From positions 1 to 64,000 of the forward strand of contig CAYYPK010000012.1 of NCBI GenBank assembly GCA_964473525.1: 64,000 bases of DNA. The letters are read 5' to 3'. Position numbers and translations under genes: made by a program. This DNA comes from GCA-2687025 sp964473525 (lineage in GTDB: Bacteria > Poribacteria > WGA-4E > GCA-2687025). Positions 53,064-62,155 of this stretch are shown here, one piece after another; positions within the stretch are counted from its first letter, which is position 1, and each line of letters opens with the position of its first letter. The notes beneath the pieces are model-generated. The model had not been told where the DNA came from. It worked only from the letters and a program-made list of their open reading frames with translations, and searched no databases.

Positions 53064-53732
53064 CTAGTGCAGCATCCTCTTGGCGACGAAGAACCCGCCA
53101 ACGAGCAGTATCGTGAACACCACCACGAGCGTGTCGAAGTACCGGTCCACCCACGGCATGATCGTCGGTCCCGCGATACGCAACAGGACGCCCTCGATAA
53201 AGAACCGCATTCCCCGACCAACGCACGAGGCGCCCACTAGCACCGGAAGAGAGATGGTCGCGTTCCACCCCGCCAGGATGGTGAAGACCTTATATGGAAT
53301 CGGCGTGAATCCCGCCACGACGATCGCCGCGAACCCGTTCTCTGCGTACTTCGCGAGTACCTCCTCGACCTCGTGGGTGATCCCGTAGAACTCGAAGATC
53401 GCCTTGCCCACAGTGTCGTACAGGAAATAGCCAATCGCCCAGCCGCCCACGCCTCCGATGACCGAACCCACGGTGCATATCAGCGCGAAGCGCAGCGCGC
53501 GCTTTGGCGCCGAGGCCGCTAACGGCAGCAGCAGGACATCCGGTGGAATGGGGAAGAAGGACGACTCCATCGCCGCGATAGCGAAGAGCCACGCCGACGC
53601 GTGCCGCGACTCCGCCCGAGCCTCGACCCACGCCTTCATGCGACGGATGTGGCGGAAGATCCCCCATCCCTCCGTGCGCACGGTCGGCTCTGTCGTCCCG
53701 TCATCCATTCTTAGCCTCTCCCACGTCGGCAA
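53064..53732 (-). CDS. DedA/YqaA-like (VTT-domain) membrane protein
   Basis: A 222-residue membrane protein with four or five hydrophobic segments. AWLFAIAAMESSFFPIPPDV carries the Glu and the Pro-rich re-entrant element typical of the SNARE-associated/DedA fold. AAIVVAGFTPIPYKVFTILAG is the second half. Bacterial relatives handle lipid carriers or membrane homeostasis. The start may be the internal ATG at residue 9 (MDDGTTEP). It is the first gene of the nadK-recN run. Confidence 0.85.
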   Translation of the reverse strand: MPTWERLRMDDGTTEPTVRTEGWGIFRHIRRMKAWVEARAESRHASAWLFAIAAMESSFFPIPPDVLLLPLAASAPKRALRFALICTVGSVIGGVGGWAIGYFLYDTVGKAIFEFYGITHEVEEVLAKYAENGFAAIVVAGFTPIPYKVFTILAGWNATISLPVLVGASCVGRGMRFFIEGVLLRIAGPTIMPWVDRYFDTLVVVFTILLVGGFFVAKRMLH

Positions 53733-53808
53733 GCCCGGCCAATAGCGTGCCTATGATGCCGTGGCGCGTCGGGGCGTGGCAAGCGGCCGAATCGCGGGAA
53801 CCCTTGCG

Positions 53809-53837
53809 TTGACTGCCTTCGAAGGGGTCCGTATAAT
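53809..53837 (+). promoter_or_regulatory. Sigma70-type promoter of the HtrA-like gene
   Basis: TTGACT (53809-53814) and a perfect TATAAT (53832-53837) are separated by exactly 17 bp. Transcription should begin near 53844. This is the clearest promoter in the window and suggests strong constitutive expression. Confidence 0.8.
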
Positions 53838-53897
53838 GCGACGTGCTCTCCTTACGCCCAACCTGCCTTGATGCCTGCCACCGTCGCGAGGAGTCCC

Positions 53898-55343
53898 ATG
53901 CAAGCAGTTGTTCGGCCCCGGAGCCGGGCTAGCTTTGTCGCGGCCGCCTTCCTCGCCTCTACCTACCTATCCACGACGACGGCGCACGAGGCCGGGCAAA
54001 CGTTGGCGCCGGGGGCGGTCGTACAGGCGTTTGAGTCCGCGCTCGTAGGGGTCGTGCGTGACAGTCGAGAGGCGGTGGTAGCCGTTCACGCAAGGAACGT
54101 CACGACCGCCATCGCCGCCGACCCGCGGCTCGGAGGACGCCTCATACCGCACACGAGCGGCGCAGGCTTCTTCATCCACCCGGACGGCTACATCCTCACG
54201 AACGACCACGTGGTGCACGACGCTGCGGACATCTCTGTCACGCTCGCGGATGGGGCGGAGTTGGACGCCGTCCTGACCGGGTCGGACATCAACACGGACC
54301 TGGCCGTCATAAAAGTGCAGATGCGCCAGCCCGCGGTCGTGCTTCCAGCCGGTGATTCGGACGCCGCGCAGGTGGGTCAGTTCGTCATCAGCCTCGGCAA
54401 TCCGCTGAGCCTGGACTTCTCCGCGAACATCGGGATTATCAGCGCGAAGGGGCGCGGCGATCTCATCGGTGGTGGCGACCGTGAGTTCATCCGCTATCAG
54501 GACTTCATCCAGACCGACGCCTACATGAACCGCGGCGCCAGCGGCGGGCCGCTCATCAACCTGCGCGGCGAGGTCATCGGCGTGAACTCGATGATCCGCA
54601 CGCACGGGCGCGGGGCGGACGAATACATCGGGCTCGGTTTCGCGATACCCATGAAGATCGCCCACGCGGTGGGCATGGACCTCGTCGAGCACGGACACGT
54701 CATCCGGGGCTGGCTTGGTATCGGGTTCTCTACGACACAGGAGGGGATCCTCATCGGCAGCGTTGCCCCCGACTCCCCCGCGCGAACGGCCGGCCTCCAG
54801 TCGAGCGACCTCATCACCGCCGTGGACGGTGTGGAGTTCAGCGGAGACGAGGAGCGCACGGAAGCCGCGTTCAAGTGGACGATAGCAACGGCGCCGTTGG
54901 GCGTCGAGATCCCGATGACGTTCACCCGTGAGGGAGCCATTGAGACCGTCAACGTCGTTCTTCAGCAGATGCCGGGGAAGTACTCTGGCGAGACCGAGCA
55001 GGATTACCCGCTCGTGACGAAGCTCGGCGTGCGCCTTAGTCCTCTGCCTGCGGAGCTCGCGAAGTTGCGTGGCTTCAATCGGAGCGACGAGGGACTCGTA
55101 ATCGACAACGTTCGGCACGACGGAGTGGCGGCGGCGGTGGGGATCAAGCAAGGGACGCTCCTCGTCTCGGTGAACGGCTTGCGCGTGTACACTACGGATT
55201 CCCTGGAGGCGATGCTGCGACACGCCACGGGTAGCTCCGGCCGCCCCATCTCCATCGAGATCAAGCTGCCCAACACGCCAGGAACGTCGAAGCTCGCCAT
55301 ACCGTCCGAGCCATTTCGCAAGCTACTCGAAGCACAAGACTAG
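53898..55343 (+). CDS. HtrA/DegP-type serine protease with two PDZ domains
   Basis: A 481-residue S1C protease. A signal segment (ASFVAAAFLASTYLSTTTA) leads to the protease domain with the triad His in TNDHVV, Asp in NTDLAVIKV and Ser in NRGASGGPLINLRGEVIG. The usual GNSGGPL is GASGGPL here. Two PDZ domains follow (RGWLGIGFSTTQEGILIG onward and about 400-470, GLVIDNVRHDGVAAAVG). The ATG at 53898 has GAGGAG just upstream and gives a compact signal peptide; TTG/ATG at 53868-53871 would add 10 residues. It likely degrades misfolded envelope proteins. Confidence 0.93.
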   Translation: MQAVVRPRSRASFVAAAFLASTYLSTTTAHEAGQTLAPGAVVQAFESALVGVVRDSREAVVAVHARNVTTAIAADPRLGGRLIPHTSGAGFFIHPDGYILTNDHVVHDAADISVTLADGAELDAVLTGSDINTDLAVIKVQMRQPAVVLPAGDSDAAQVGQFVISLGNPLSLDFSANIGIISAKGRGDLIGGGDREFIRYQDFIQTDAYMNRGASGGPLINLRGEVIGVNSMIRTHGRGADEYIGLGFAIPMKIAHAVGMDLVEHGHVIRGWLGIGFSTTQEGILIGSVAPDSPARTAGLQSSDLITAVDGVEFSGDEERTEAAFKWTIATAPLGVEIPMTFTREGAIETVNVVLQQMPGKYSGETEQDYPLVTKLGVRLSPLPAELAKLRGFNRSDEGLVIDNVRHDGVAAAVGIKQGTLLVSVNGLRVYTTDSLEAMLRHATGSSGRPISIEIKLPNTPGTSKLAIPSEPFRKLLEAQD

Positions 55344-55359
55344 ACGCGGGACCATCCAC

Positions 55360-56352
55360 ATGTCAGCGGCGACGAACGAACGACAGGTCGGTTTCGGCAT
55401 CATCGGCCTAGGACGCCACGGGGAGCGATACGCAAATCATACGCTTGCGGGAGACGCGCCCGGCGCGCGGCTTGTCGCGGTGCAGCGTCGCAACGAGGCC
55501 GAAGGGCGCGCGTTCGCCGAGGAGAAGGGTCTGCGCTTCCACGCGGATCCAGCCGCGCTTCTGGCCGACCCCGAGGTGGACGCCGTCGTCATCACGACGC
55601 CGACGAAGCAGCACCTGCCCATGGCGGAGCTGGCGATTGCTGCGGGCAAGCACGTCCTGTGCGAAAAGCCGATGGCGCGCTCCGTCGAGGAGTGCCGCGC
55701 CATGCGCGACGCCGCGCGGGACGCAGGAGTGCAGGTCGCCATCGGTCAGACCATGCGGTTCGCCCCCATACTTGGCGTCCTTCACGACCGCCTGCCCGAG
55801 GTCGGTGAGCTGTACGCCCTGCACGCCTGCATGCGGCAGGAGCGCACGCCGACCGAGTGGCACCTGGACGCTGACCTGGCGGGCGGCGGCGTGGTCGTCG
55901 AGGTGGGCGTGCATCTGTTCGACGCCGTGCGCTATCTGACGGGGCGCAACATCACGCGCGTCGCCGGAGAAATGCGTGACACTTACGACGCCGGCGTCGA
56001 GACGTACGCCACGGGCATCGCGTGGCTCGAAGGTGGGGCGACATCCAGCTTTGAGATCGCAAAGACCGTCAACGGACGGCTGTCGCGGTTCGAAGCCGTC
56101 GGGTCTGAAGGCGCGCTCATCGCGAACCTCGCCGCGAACACGCTGGACCGCGTCCACGAGCGGAATATCATGCCGCTGCAAGTGCCGGACAACGTCCCGA
56201 CGATCCCCATACTCGTCCAGGGCCTCTGTGACGCGATTCTGGATGGCGCGCCATCGCCCGTGACAGCGGACGACGGGGTGCACACGCTCGCAGTGTGCGA
56301 GGCGTTCTACGCCTCCGTCCAGAGCGGCGTGGCGACGGACGTACGAACCTGA
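55360..56352 (+). CDS. Gfo/Idh/MocA family oxidoreductase (2)
   Basis: A 330-residue NAD(P)-dependent dehydrogenase. The Rossmann motif is GFGIIGLGRHGERYA, the EKP motif is HVLCEKPMARSVEECRAM, and the C-terminal domain has GGGVVVEVGVHLFDAVRYLTG with the catalytic-position His. It starts 17 bases after the HtrA-like gene. Such enzymes oxidise sugars, inositols or cofactors; the substrate is unknown. It is not closely similar to the paralogue at 17441. Confidence 0.9.
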   Translation: MSAATNERQVGFGIIGLGRHGERYANHTLAGDAPGARLVAVQRRNEAEGRAFAEEKGLRFHADPAALLADPEVDAVVITTPTKQHLPMAELAIAAGKHVLCEKPMARSVEECRAMRDAARDAGVQVAIGQTMRFAPILGVLHDRLPEVGELYALHACMRQERTPTEWHLDADLAGGGVVVEVGVHLFDAVRYLTGRNITRVAGEMRDTYDAGVETYATGIAWLEGGATSSFEIAKTVNGRLSRFEAVGSEGALIANLAANTLDRVHERNIMPLQVPDNVPTIPILVQGLCDAILDGAPSPVTADDGVHTLAVCEAFYASVQSGVATDVRT

Positions 56353-56514
56353 CCCGCGATGTCGGACAGCGACCGCCTCTCGTGGTAGGCCAAGACACAT
56401 GCTGGGCGGGGGCGCTCGCCACGCGTGCCTCAGAGCGGCCTGGCGATCATCGCGGTTCTGTGGAACCCTTTGCCTATGCCTTGCAGGCGACGAATATTGT
56501 CGTAGGGACATCGC

Positions 56515-56778
56515 ATGGCGCGTTCGAAGACGGAACGAATCATTGAGGAAATCCAGTCGCTCCCGCTAGAAGAACAGCGCCTCGTTCGTGACGCCTGCGT
56601 GCGACTGTTCGACAGGGGGTCCGTGGATGACGAGGACTTAGTCCGTATCGCGGAGGAGCGGGGAGTGTATCTGACGCTCCCGGACGACCCGCTGTCCGAT
56701 GAGGAGTTCGACGCGTTCCAGCCTATCGCCGTGCGCGGTGAGCCGGTTTCCGACACGGTCTTGCGAGATAGGCGCTAG
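56515..56778 (+). CDS. Putative antitoxin of a VapBC-like pair
   Basis: An 87-residue helical protein (KTERIIEEIQSLPLEEQRLV at the start). Its stop overlaps the next gene's GTG by one base. Position and size before a PIN-domain gene make it a likely antitoxin. No DNA-binding motif is certain. Confidence 0.6.
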   Translation: MARSKTERIIEEIQSLPLEEQRLVRDACVRLFDRGSVDDEDLVRIAEERGVYLTLPDDPLSDEEFDAFQPIAVRGEPVSDTVLRDRR

Positions 56779-57236
56779 TGACCGCGTATTTCCTCGACAC
56801 AAGCGCGCTGGTGAAGCGTTACGTCGACGAGAAGGGCAGCGCGTGGGTACGTGACCTAGCGCGTCCTTCGTCCGGCCATCTCATCTACGTCGCGTGGATC
56901 ACCGGCCCCGAGACCATGTCAGCCCTGATCCGCCGCCAGCGTCGTTCGGACCTCACACCGGGCCAACTCGCTGCCGCGCTCGTGCAGTTCCGGTCGGAGT
57001 GGGAGCGATCGTACCGTAGGCTGGATGTTACTCCAGCCCTCATGCGCCGCGCGATGTCGCTCGTGGAACGCCACGGACTTCGCGGATACGACTCAGTGCA
57101 GCTAGCGGCAGGGATAGAAGCTGCCGCGTTGGAGCGAGTTCGGCATTCGCCCATCGTGTTCGTATCGTCGGACAGTTTCCTGAACATGACAGCGGAGTCA
57201 GAGGGCTTATCGGTGACGGACCCCAGTGCGGACTGA
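56778..57236 (+). CDS. PIN-domain ribonuclease, VapC-like toxin
   Basis: A 152-residue PIN protein. Acidic active-site residues are in FLDTSALVKRYV, TGPETMSALIRRQRRS and RGYDSVQLAAG. It starts at GTG 56778, overlapping the antitoxin stop. VapC toxins cut tRNA or other RNA when freed from their antitoxin. The family is clear; toxin activity is inferred from pairing. Confidence 0.85.
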   Translation: MTAYFLDTSALVKRYVDEKGSAWVRDLARPSSGHLIYVAWITGPETMSALIRRQRRSDLTPGQLAAALVQFRSEWERSYRRLDVTPALMRRAMSLVERHGLRGYDSVQLAAGIEAAALERVRHSPIVFVSSDSFLNMTAESEGLSVTDPSAD

Positions 57237-57333
57237 TGGGCGGGTTCACGGCGTCGACGAATGTCATTCAGGAGCGAGCGCGCGGGTTCTGGAACGGCGG
57301 AGCTTCCCACATCTTCACTTCGGAAAGATCACG

Positions 57334-58698
57334 ATGCCCCCAAAAGCGTCGAAAGACACCGATATCCAGATTCTCGATGTCGAGTACGACTTCGAGGAGT
57401 ACCCCTACCGCACGCCCCTGAAGTTTGGCGGCGTGCCGACGGACAACTGCACGCTCTTCAACGTGCGCGTGCGCGTGAGGACGCGAAGCGGCAAGGAAGC
57501 CGAAGGGCGAGGCTCCATGCCGTTGGGCAACGTGTGGGCGTTCCCGCCGAGGTTCGTCCCTGTGGACACCAGCCTTGGCGCCATGAAGGCGCTCGCCGCG
57601 CGCGCGGCGGAAGACACGGCGAACTGGACCATCTGCGCGCATCCCATCGACCTGTCCGTGGCGCTCGAGCCCGAATACAAGCGCCTCGCGGGCATCCTCT
57701 CCGACGAGCTCAAGCTGGACGTGCCGATTCCCGACCTGTGCACCCTCGTCACGACAAGCCCCATCGACGCGGCGATCCACGACGCCTTCGGCAAGGCGAA
57801 CGGGATCAACTGCTACAACGCGCTTGGGCCGGAGTTCGTCGCGAACGACCTGTCCGTCTACCTGGACGACCAGTTCGCGGGCAAATACCTCGACGCCTAC
57901 GTGTGGGAGAAGCCGCAAGCGTCCATACCGCTCTACCACCTCGTCGGCGCGTTGGACCCTCTGACGGACGCTGATCTCGCCACCCGCCTCGACGACGGCA
58001 TGCCGGAAACGCTGCCGGAGTGGATACGTGCGGACGGTCTCACGCATCTGAAAGTGAAGCTCAACGGCGACGACCTCGACTGGGACGTTAACCGCTTCCT
58101 CAGCGTCGACCGAGTCGCGTCGGAGACGCAGAGGGAACGTGGCGGGCCAGAGTGCGTCTACTCGGCCGACTTTAACGAGCAGTGCCAGGACGTGCAGTAC
58201 CTGCTGGACTTCCTCGCGCGCGTGCAGGAGACGGACGCGGATGCCTTCCGGCGCCTGGCATACATTGAGCAGCCGACGGATCGCGACCTGCGCGCCCATC
58301 CCGAGAACCGCATGCACAAGGCCGCGGAGATCAAGCCGGTCGTTATCGACGAGGCGTTGACGGACTTCGAGACGCTCCAGCTCGCACGCGAGCAGGGGTA
58401 CTCGGGCGTCGCGCTCAAGGCGTGCAAGGGGCAGGCCGAGTCGCTGCTAATGGGGGCCGCCGCCATCGAATACGGCATGTTCCTCGCCGTGCAGGATCTC
58501 ACGTGCCCGGGGATGTCGTTTCTGCACTCGGCAGGCCTGGCGGCGCGCGTGCGCGGAGTAACCGCTATCGAAGGCAACGGACGGCAGTATTGCCCTGCGG
58601 CGAACGAGCCGTGGATGGAGGCGTTCCCGTCCATCTTCGACATCAACGACGGCACGGTGGGGACGCGCGTCCTGTCCGGTCCCGGGCTGGGTCACTAG
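57334..58698 (+). CDS. Enolase-superfamily (mandelate racemase/MLE-type) enzyme
   Basis: A 454-residue member of the enolase superfamily. The N-terminal capping domain starts MPPKASKDTDIQILDVEYDF. The barrel has a Lys pair in THLKVKLNGDDLDWDVN, metal ligands in YSADFNEQC, AYIEQPTDRDL and VVIDEALTDFETLQL, and a later Lys in SGVALKACKGQAE. It probably abstracts a proton next to a carboxylate, as in sugar-acid dehydratases. ATG 57334 is preferred over 57226, which would overlap the PIN gene. Substrate unknown. Confidence 0.88.
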   Translation: MPPKASKDTDIQILDVEYDFEEYPYRTPLKFGGVPTDNCTLFNVRVRVRTRSGKEAEGRGSMPLGNVWAFPPRFVPVDTSLGAMKALAARAAEDTANWTICAHPIDLSVALEPEYKRLAGILSDELKLDVPIPDLCTLVTTSPIDAAIHDAFGKANGINCYNALGPEFVANDLSVYLDDQFAGKYLDAYVWEKPQASIPLYHLVGALDPLTDADLATRLDDGMPETLPEWIRADGLTHLKVKLNGDDLDWDVNRFLSVDRVASETQRERGGPECVYSADFNEQCQDVQYLLDFLARVQETDADAFRRLAYIEQPTDRDLRAHPENRMHKAAEIKPVVIDEALTDFETLQLAREQGYSGVALKACKGQAESLLMGAAAIEYGMFLAVQDLTCPGMSFLHSAGLAARVRGVTAIEGNGRQYCPAANEPWMEAFPSIFDINDGTVGTRVLSGPGLGH

Positions 58699-58762
58699 GC
58701 GGCGCGGCGCCCACCCTATGCTCAAGAACTTGCTTCGCCTTCACGGTGTCTGTATGCCCGGA

Positions 58763-58802
58763 ACCCCCATCCTAGCCTTCCCCCTGGTCAGGGGGAAGGA
58801 AC
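58763..58802. repeat. REP-like palindromic repeat, copy 2
   Basis: CCTTCCCCCT-GGTC-AGGGGGAAGG (58776-58799) is a perfect 10-bp hairpin preceded by CCCCATCCTAG. Reverse-complemented it matches 5553-5584. It lies just downstream of the enolase-superfamily gene and inside the 5' part of the next open frame. Confidence 0.65.
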
Positions 58803-58840
58803 CAGATGTTGCCGTCCCGGAGGCCTCTCTCGGCCGGAGT

Positions 58841-60427
58841 GTGACTGTCTCCTCCCGAGCCCGAGTGGCGATCCAACGCGCGCGCGAAATCGCTCCCGGC
58901 TGGACGTTCCCGGCCTTGGTGACGGCGATCTTCCTCATCGTGGGCGCTTTCACGGCGTCGCATCACGAGATGTGGCGCGACGAGATACAAGCGTGGCTCC
59001 TCGCGCGCGACAGCACCGGCCCCATCGACCTGTTCCGCCATCTCAAGTACGAGGGGCATCCAGGTCTCTGGCACCTGGGACTGATGCCCCTGACGCGGTT
59101 GACGTGGAATCCCGCGATTATGCAGGTCTTCCACTTGCTGATAGCCGCGGCGGCTGTGTACGTCTTCTGCGCGAAGTCGCCGTTTACGAAGCTGCAAAAG
59201 GCGCTCTTCGCGTTCGGGTACTTCACGCTCTACGAGTATTCGATCCTGTGCCGCAACTACGGCGTGGGGATGCTGCTGCTCTGTCTGTTCGCCGCGATGT
59301 ATCAAGCTCGGGCGGAACGACCCATCAGGTTGTCGATAGTCCTGTTCCTGCTCGCTCACACGAGCGTCCACGCCCTCATCGTGACTGGAGCTCTCTTCGG
59401 GGGGTTGGTTCTCGACTACGCCGCTGGCTCCTTCGCTGACTGGAAGCGCGCGCCACTTCGGCGGGGGCGTGTGTGGCTTGCTTTGGCGGTCGCCGTCGTG
59501 GGCATGGGCACGTCGGCGTTACAGCTCAACCCGCCGGAGGACACGGGTTTCGCGGAGGGATGGAAGACGACCTATGACTGGGGCGCGGCTATCAACGCCA
59601 CCAAGCTCGTGACAAATGCTTACCTGGCTGTGCCAGAAGCGAAGCGCGGGTTTTGGAACAGCCACCGGCTCGGACGCAAGGACTGGTTCGCGGGCGACTT
59701 CTACAACGACCATCGCTTCGGCGTCGCTCTGGGCCTGGTCGCTCTGTTCGCCCTTACACTCCTGACCCGGCCTACAGCTTTCGCCGCGTTCGGCGTGGCA
59801 ACGCTCGGGCTGCTCACGTTCTTCTACGTCAAGTACTTCGGCAGCATGCGGCACCATGGATTTCTGTATCTGACGATGGTCTTCTGTATGTGGGTGTCGC
59901 GCTCCGCATGGGCGCCCACGTGGCGGTCGTGGCGCGTGGCGGACACGTGGCTGTGGCGGATCGGCGGCCTCGCTTTCACCGGTATCCTTGCGGTCCAGGC
60001 GTGGGGTGGCGTCACCGCTGTGCGGATGGAGCGGGATCATGTATTCTCGCAGGCGAAGGCGCTCGCCGAATACATCCGGGACAACGGGCTCGCGGACGAG
60101 GTCATTGTGGGACACGACAGCCCTGCCGCGAGTACAGTGCTGGGCTACCTGCGCAAGGAGCAGTTCTACTACGTGAAGGGGCAGCGGTTTGGCTCCTTCA
60201 TCGTCTGGGACACGGCCCGAAAGTCGGGTGGGACCGGCAGTGACGTCGTTGCGGCCGCGAGGGAGTTGGCGGACGATACGCTCATCATCCTCAACACGTC
60301 GTGGCCGGAGGATCGCCACGAACGGTACGGCGTCGAGGAACTCACGCGCCTGACCGGCGCGACTGTGGGCACCGAGGACTACGCCCTGTACCGGATCAGG
60401 AGCGAGGAGGCGGAGAGTGGACCGTAA
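58841..60427 (+). CDS. GT39-like multi-pass membrane protein
   Basis: A 528-residue integral membrane protein with about 10 hydrophobic segments. The N-terminal motif SHHEMWRDEIQAWLLARDST and HPGLWHLGLMPLTRLTWNP resembles GT39/ArnT-type lipid-sugar transferases, including the Asp/Glu pair after the first helix. The frame is open from ATG 58718, but that part encodes the REP-like hairpin, so GTG 58841 is the more likely start. Its end overlaps the next PhyH gene by 11 bases. Donor and acceptor unknown. Confidence 0.7.
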   Translation: MTVSSRARVAIQRAREIAPGWTFPALVTAIFLIVGAFTASHHEMWRDEIQAWLLARDSTGPIDLFRHLKYEGHPGLWHLGLMPLTRLTWNPAIMQVFHLLIAAAAVYVFCAKSPFTKLQKALFAFGYFTLYEYSILCRNYGVGMLLLCLFAAMYQARAERPIRLSIVLFLLAHTSVHALIVTGALFGGLVLDYAAGSFADWKRAPLRRGRVWLALAVAVVGMGTSALQLNPPEDTGFAEGWKTTYDWGAAINATKLVTNAYLAVPEAKRGFWNSHRLGRKDWFAGDFYNDHRFGVALGLVALFALTLLTRPTAFAAFGVATLGLLTFFYVKYFGSMRHHGFLYLTMVFCMWVSRSAWAPTWRSWRVADTWLWRIGGLAFTGILAVQAWGGVTAVRMERDHVFSQAKALAEYIRDNGLADEVIVGHDSPAASTVLGYLRKEQFYYVKGQRFGSFIVWDTARKSGGTGSDVVAAARELADDTLIILNTSWPEDRHERYGVEELTRLTGATVGTEDYALYRIRSEEAESGP

Positions 60428-61148
60428 CGCCGAAGAACTGCGCGCCGCGTTCGACCGCGACGGCTACGTCATCATCCCCAACCTGTTTACGCGGGATGAG
60501 GTAGCCGCCTACAAAGCCGAGTGCCAGAGCATCGTGGACTCCGTGCGGCTCGCGGCGCTCGACGCGGGTAACGACCCTAAGGAAGCCTTGAAGACAGGCG
60601 TATACGTAGGGTTGGCCGCGAGAAGCGACGTGTTTCGACATGCCGTCGCGGACGATCGGCTCGTGGACGTGCTCGCCGCAGGGCTGTGGCCGAACGTCGA
60701 GTTCCTCAGCGACAAAGTCGTATTCAAGGACGCCGATACCGTGTTCGACAGCCCCTGGCATCAAGACTGGATGTACTGGCGCGGCGACAACAAGGCGTCC
60801 GTGTGGGTGGCGTTGGACGACGCGACACCTGAAAACGGCTGCCTCAAGGTGTTGCCCGGATCGCATCGCGCGGAAGCGGTCCACGATGGGAACGACAGCG
60901 ACGGCTACGGCTTCGGGCATCGACTGGAGCGCGACTCCGTGGACGAGTCACGCGCCGTGACGGCGGAAATGGAGGCGGGCGGGGCGGTCTTCTTCCATGA
61001 CCTGCTCCTCCACGCGAGCCACCCCAATACGTCGCAGGCGGATCGATGGACGTGGATACCCACCTACGTAGACGCTAACGCCGACGACCCGGAATACCCG
61101 TGGGCGGTGGCGCGATCCGTTGTCCGGGGCCGACGGGCGTCCGCATAG
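60417..61148 (+). CDS. Phytanoyl-CoA dioxygenase (PhyH) family protein (2)
   Basis: A 243-residue Fe(II)/2-oxoglutarate oxygenase with the His-x-Asp in SPWHQDWMYWRGDN and a second His in FFHDLLLHASHPNTSQ, followed by ADRWTWIPTYVDA with an aromatic/Arg region. The GTG start overlaps the upstream membrane-protein gene, indicating coupling. MDRNAEELRAAFDRDGYVII is a typical PhyH N-terminus. Substrate unknown. Confidence 0.9.
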   Translation: MDRNAEELRAAFDRDGYVIIPNLFTRDEVAAYKAECQSIVDSVRLAALDAGNDPKEALKTGVYVGLAARSDVFRHAVADDRLVDVLAAGLWPNVEFLSDKVVFKDADTVFDSPWHQDWMYWRGDNKASVWVALDDATPENGCLKVLPGSHRAEAVHDGNDSDGYGFGHRLERDSVDESRAVTAEMEAGGAVFFHDLLLHASHPNTSQADRWTWIPTYVDANADDPEYPWAVARSVVRGRRASA

Positions 61149-61163
61149 TCCGCTCCCAAACAG

Positions 61164-62144
61164 ATGGAGTCAGTCGTGCACCACAAGACGCTTGGTCGCA
61201 CCGGTCTCAGCGTTCCCGTCGTCGGATTGGGAGCGGCGTTCATCGGCGTCCCGGATCCCAGCCGCGCCGTCGACGAGTATTCAGGCAAGCCGGGCCAGAT
61301 GAACCAAGACCTGGGCGTTGCGACGGTCGTAGCCGCGATGGACGCCGGCTGTACGCTCATCGACACCGCCGCGCTCTACGGTCGTCGCATCAGCGAGACG
61401 ATCATAGGTAAGGCGCTGAAGGAGCGACCGGCACTGCGTGATAGCGTTGTCGTGACGACAAAGGTTGGCCGGCTTTCGGAGGGGCAGGACTACTCGTACG
61501 ACGCGATCTTGCGCAGCGTCGAGGAGAGTCAACGACTGTTGGGCATGGAACGCTTCGAGATCGTCTACATCCACGACGCGATGGAGGCTCCCGTCGAGAA
61601 CGTCATGGGGGCCGATGGCGCGCTGGGAGCGCTACGGAAGTTGCAGGACGAGGGGATCGTCGGCTACGTAGGCAGCGCGATGAACGACCCGGAGTGCAAC
61701 GCCGACTACATCGAGACGGGCGAATTCGACGCAGCGGTCGTCCCGGACGCGTGGAGCCTGCTGAACCAGCACGCGCTGGAACGCATCCTGCCCGCCGCCG
61801 AGAAGCACAACGTCGGCCTCGTCGTCGCGACTCCGCTGGAGCGCGGCTTGCTCGCCACCGGGCCGATGCCCGACATCGACTATCTCGCGCGCGACTTCAG
61901 CCAACGCTGCCTCGACCACGTGACGAAGATTCAGGGCGTGTGCAAGAACCACGGCGTGTCTATGGCGGCCGTCGCGCTACAGTGGTGCGCTCGCGACCCG
62001 CGGGTGGCGACGACGATCCCTGGCGCGCGCACACCGGATGAGGCGACATCGAACATGGAGGCTGGATCGGAAGACATCCCTGACGCCCTGTGGACGGACC
62101 TCGAACCGCTCGTCACCCACTTCGAACACGGCGTCGATAGGTAG
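61164..62144 (+). CDS. Aldo/keto reductase
   Basis: A 326-residue NAD(P)H-dependent aldo/keto reductase. The catalytic tetrad fits: Asp in LIDTAALYG, Tyr in the same motif, Lys in VVTTKVGRLSEG and His in IVYIHDAME. TLGRTGLSVPVVGLGA is a typical start, and NNPG-like cofactor sequences lie near the end (ATTIPGARTPDEATSN). It resembles L-fucose/D-threo-aldose-type reductases, but the substrate is not certain. Confidence 0.92.
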   Translation: MESVVHHKTLGRTGLSVPVVGLGAAFIGVPDPSRAVDEYSGKPGQMNQDLGVATVVAAMDAGCTLIDTAALYGRRISETIIGKALKERPALRDSVVVTTKVGRLSEGQDYSYDAILRSVEESQRLLGMERFEIVYIHDAMEAPVENVMGADGALGALRKLQDEGIVGYVGSAMNDPECNADYIETGEFDAAVVPDAWSLLNQHALERILPAAEKHNVGLVVATPLERGLLATGPMPDIDYLARDFSQRCLDHVTKIQGVCKNHGVSMAAVALQWCARDPRVATTIPGARTPDEATSNMEAGSEDIPDALWTDLEPLVTHFEHGVDR

Positions 62145-62155
62145 AGGAGAGACGC

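Noticed and set aside
53042..53221. 60-residue N-terminal extension of NAD kinase
   Set aside because: It overlaps the DedA-like gene out of frame; a standard start is at 53041.
53967..55223. A 418-codon minus-strand open frame opposite the HtrA gene
   Set aside because: Antisense shadow, Arg/His-rich with no domain pattern.
55408..56511. A 367-codon minus-strand open frame opposite the second Gfo/Idh/MocA gene
   Set aside because: Antisense shadow of a conserved gene.
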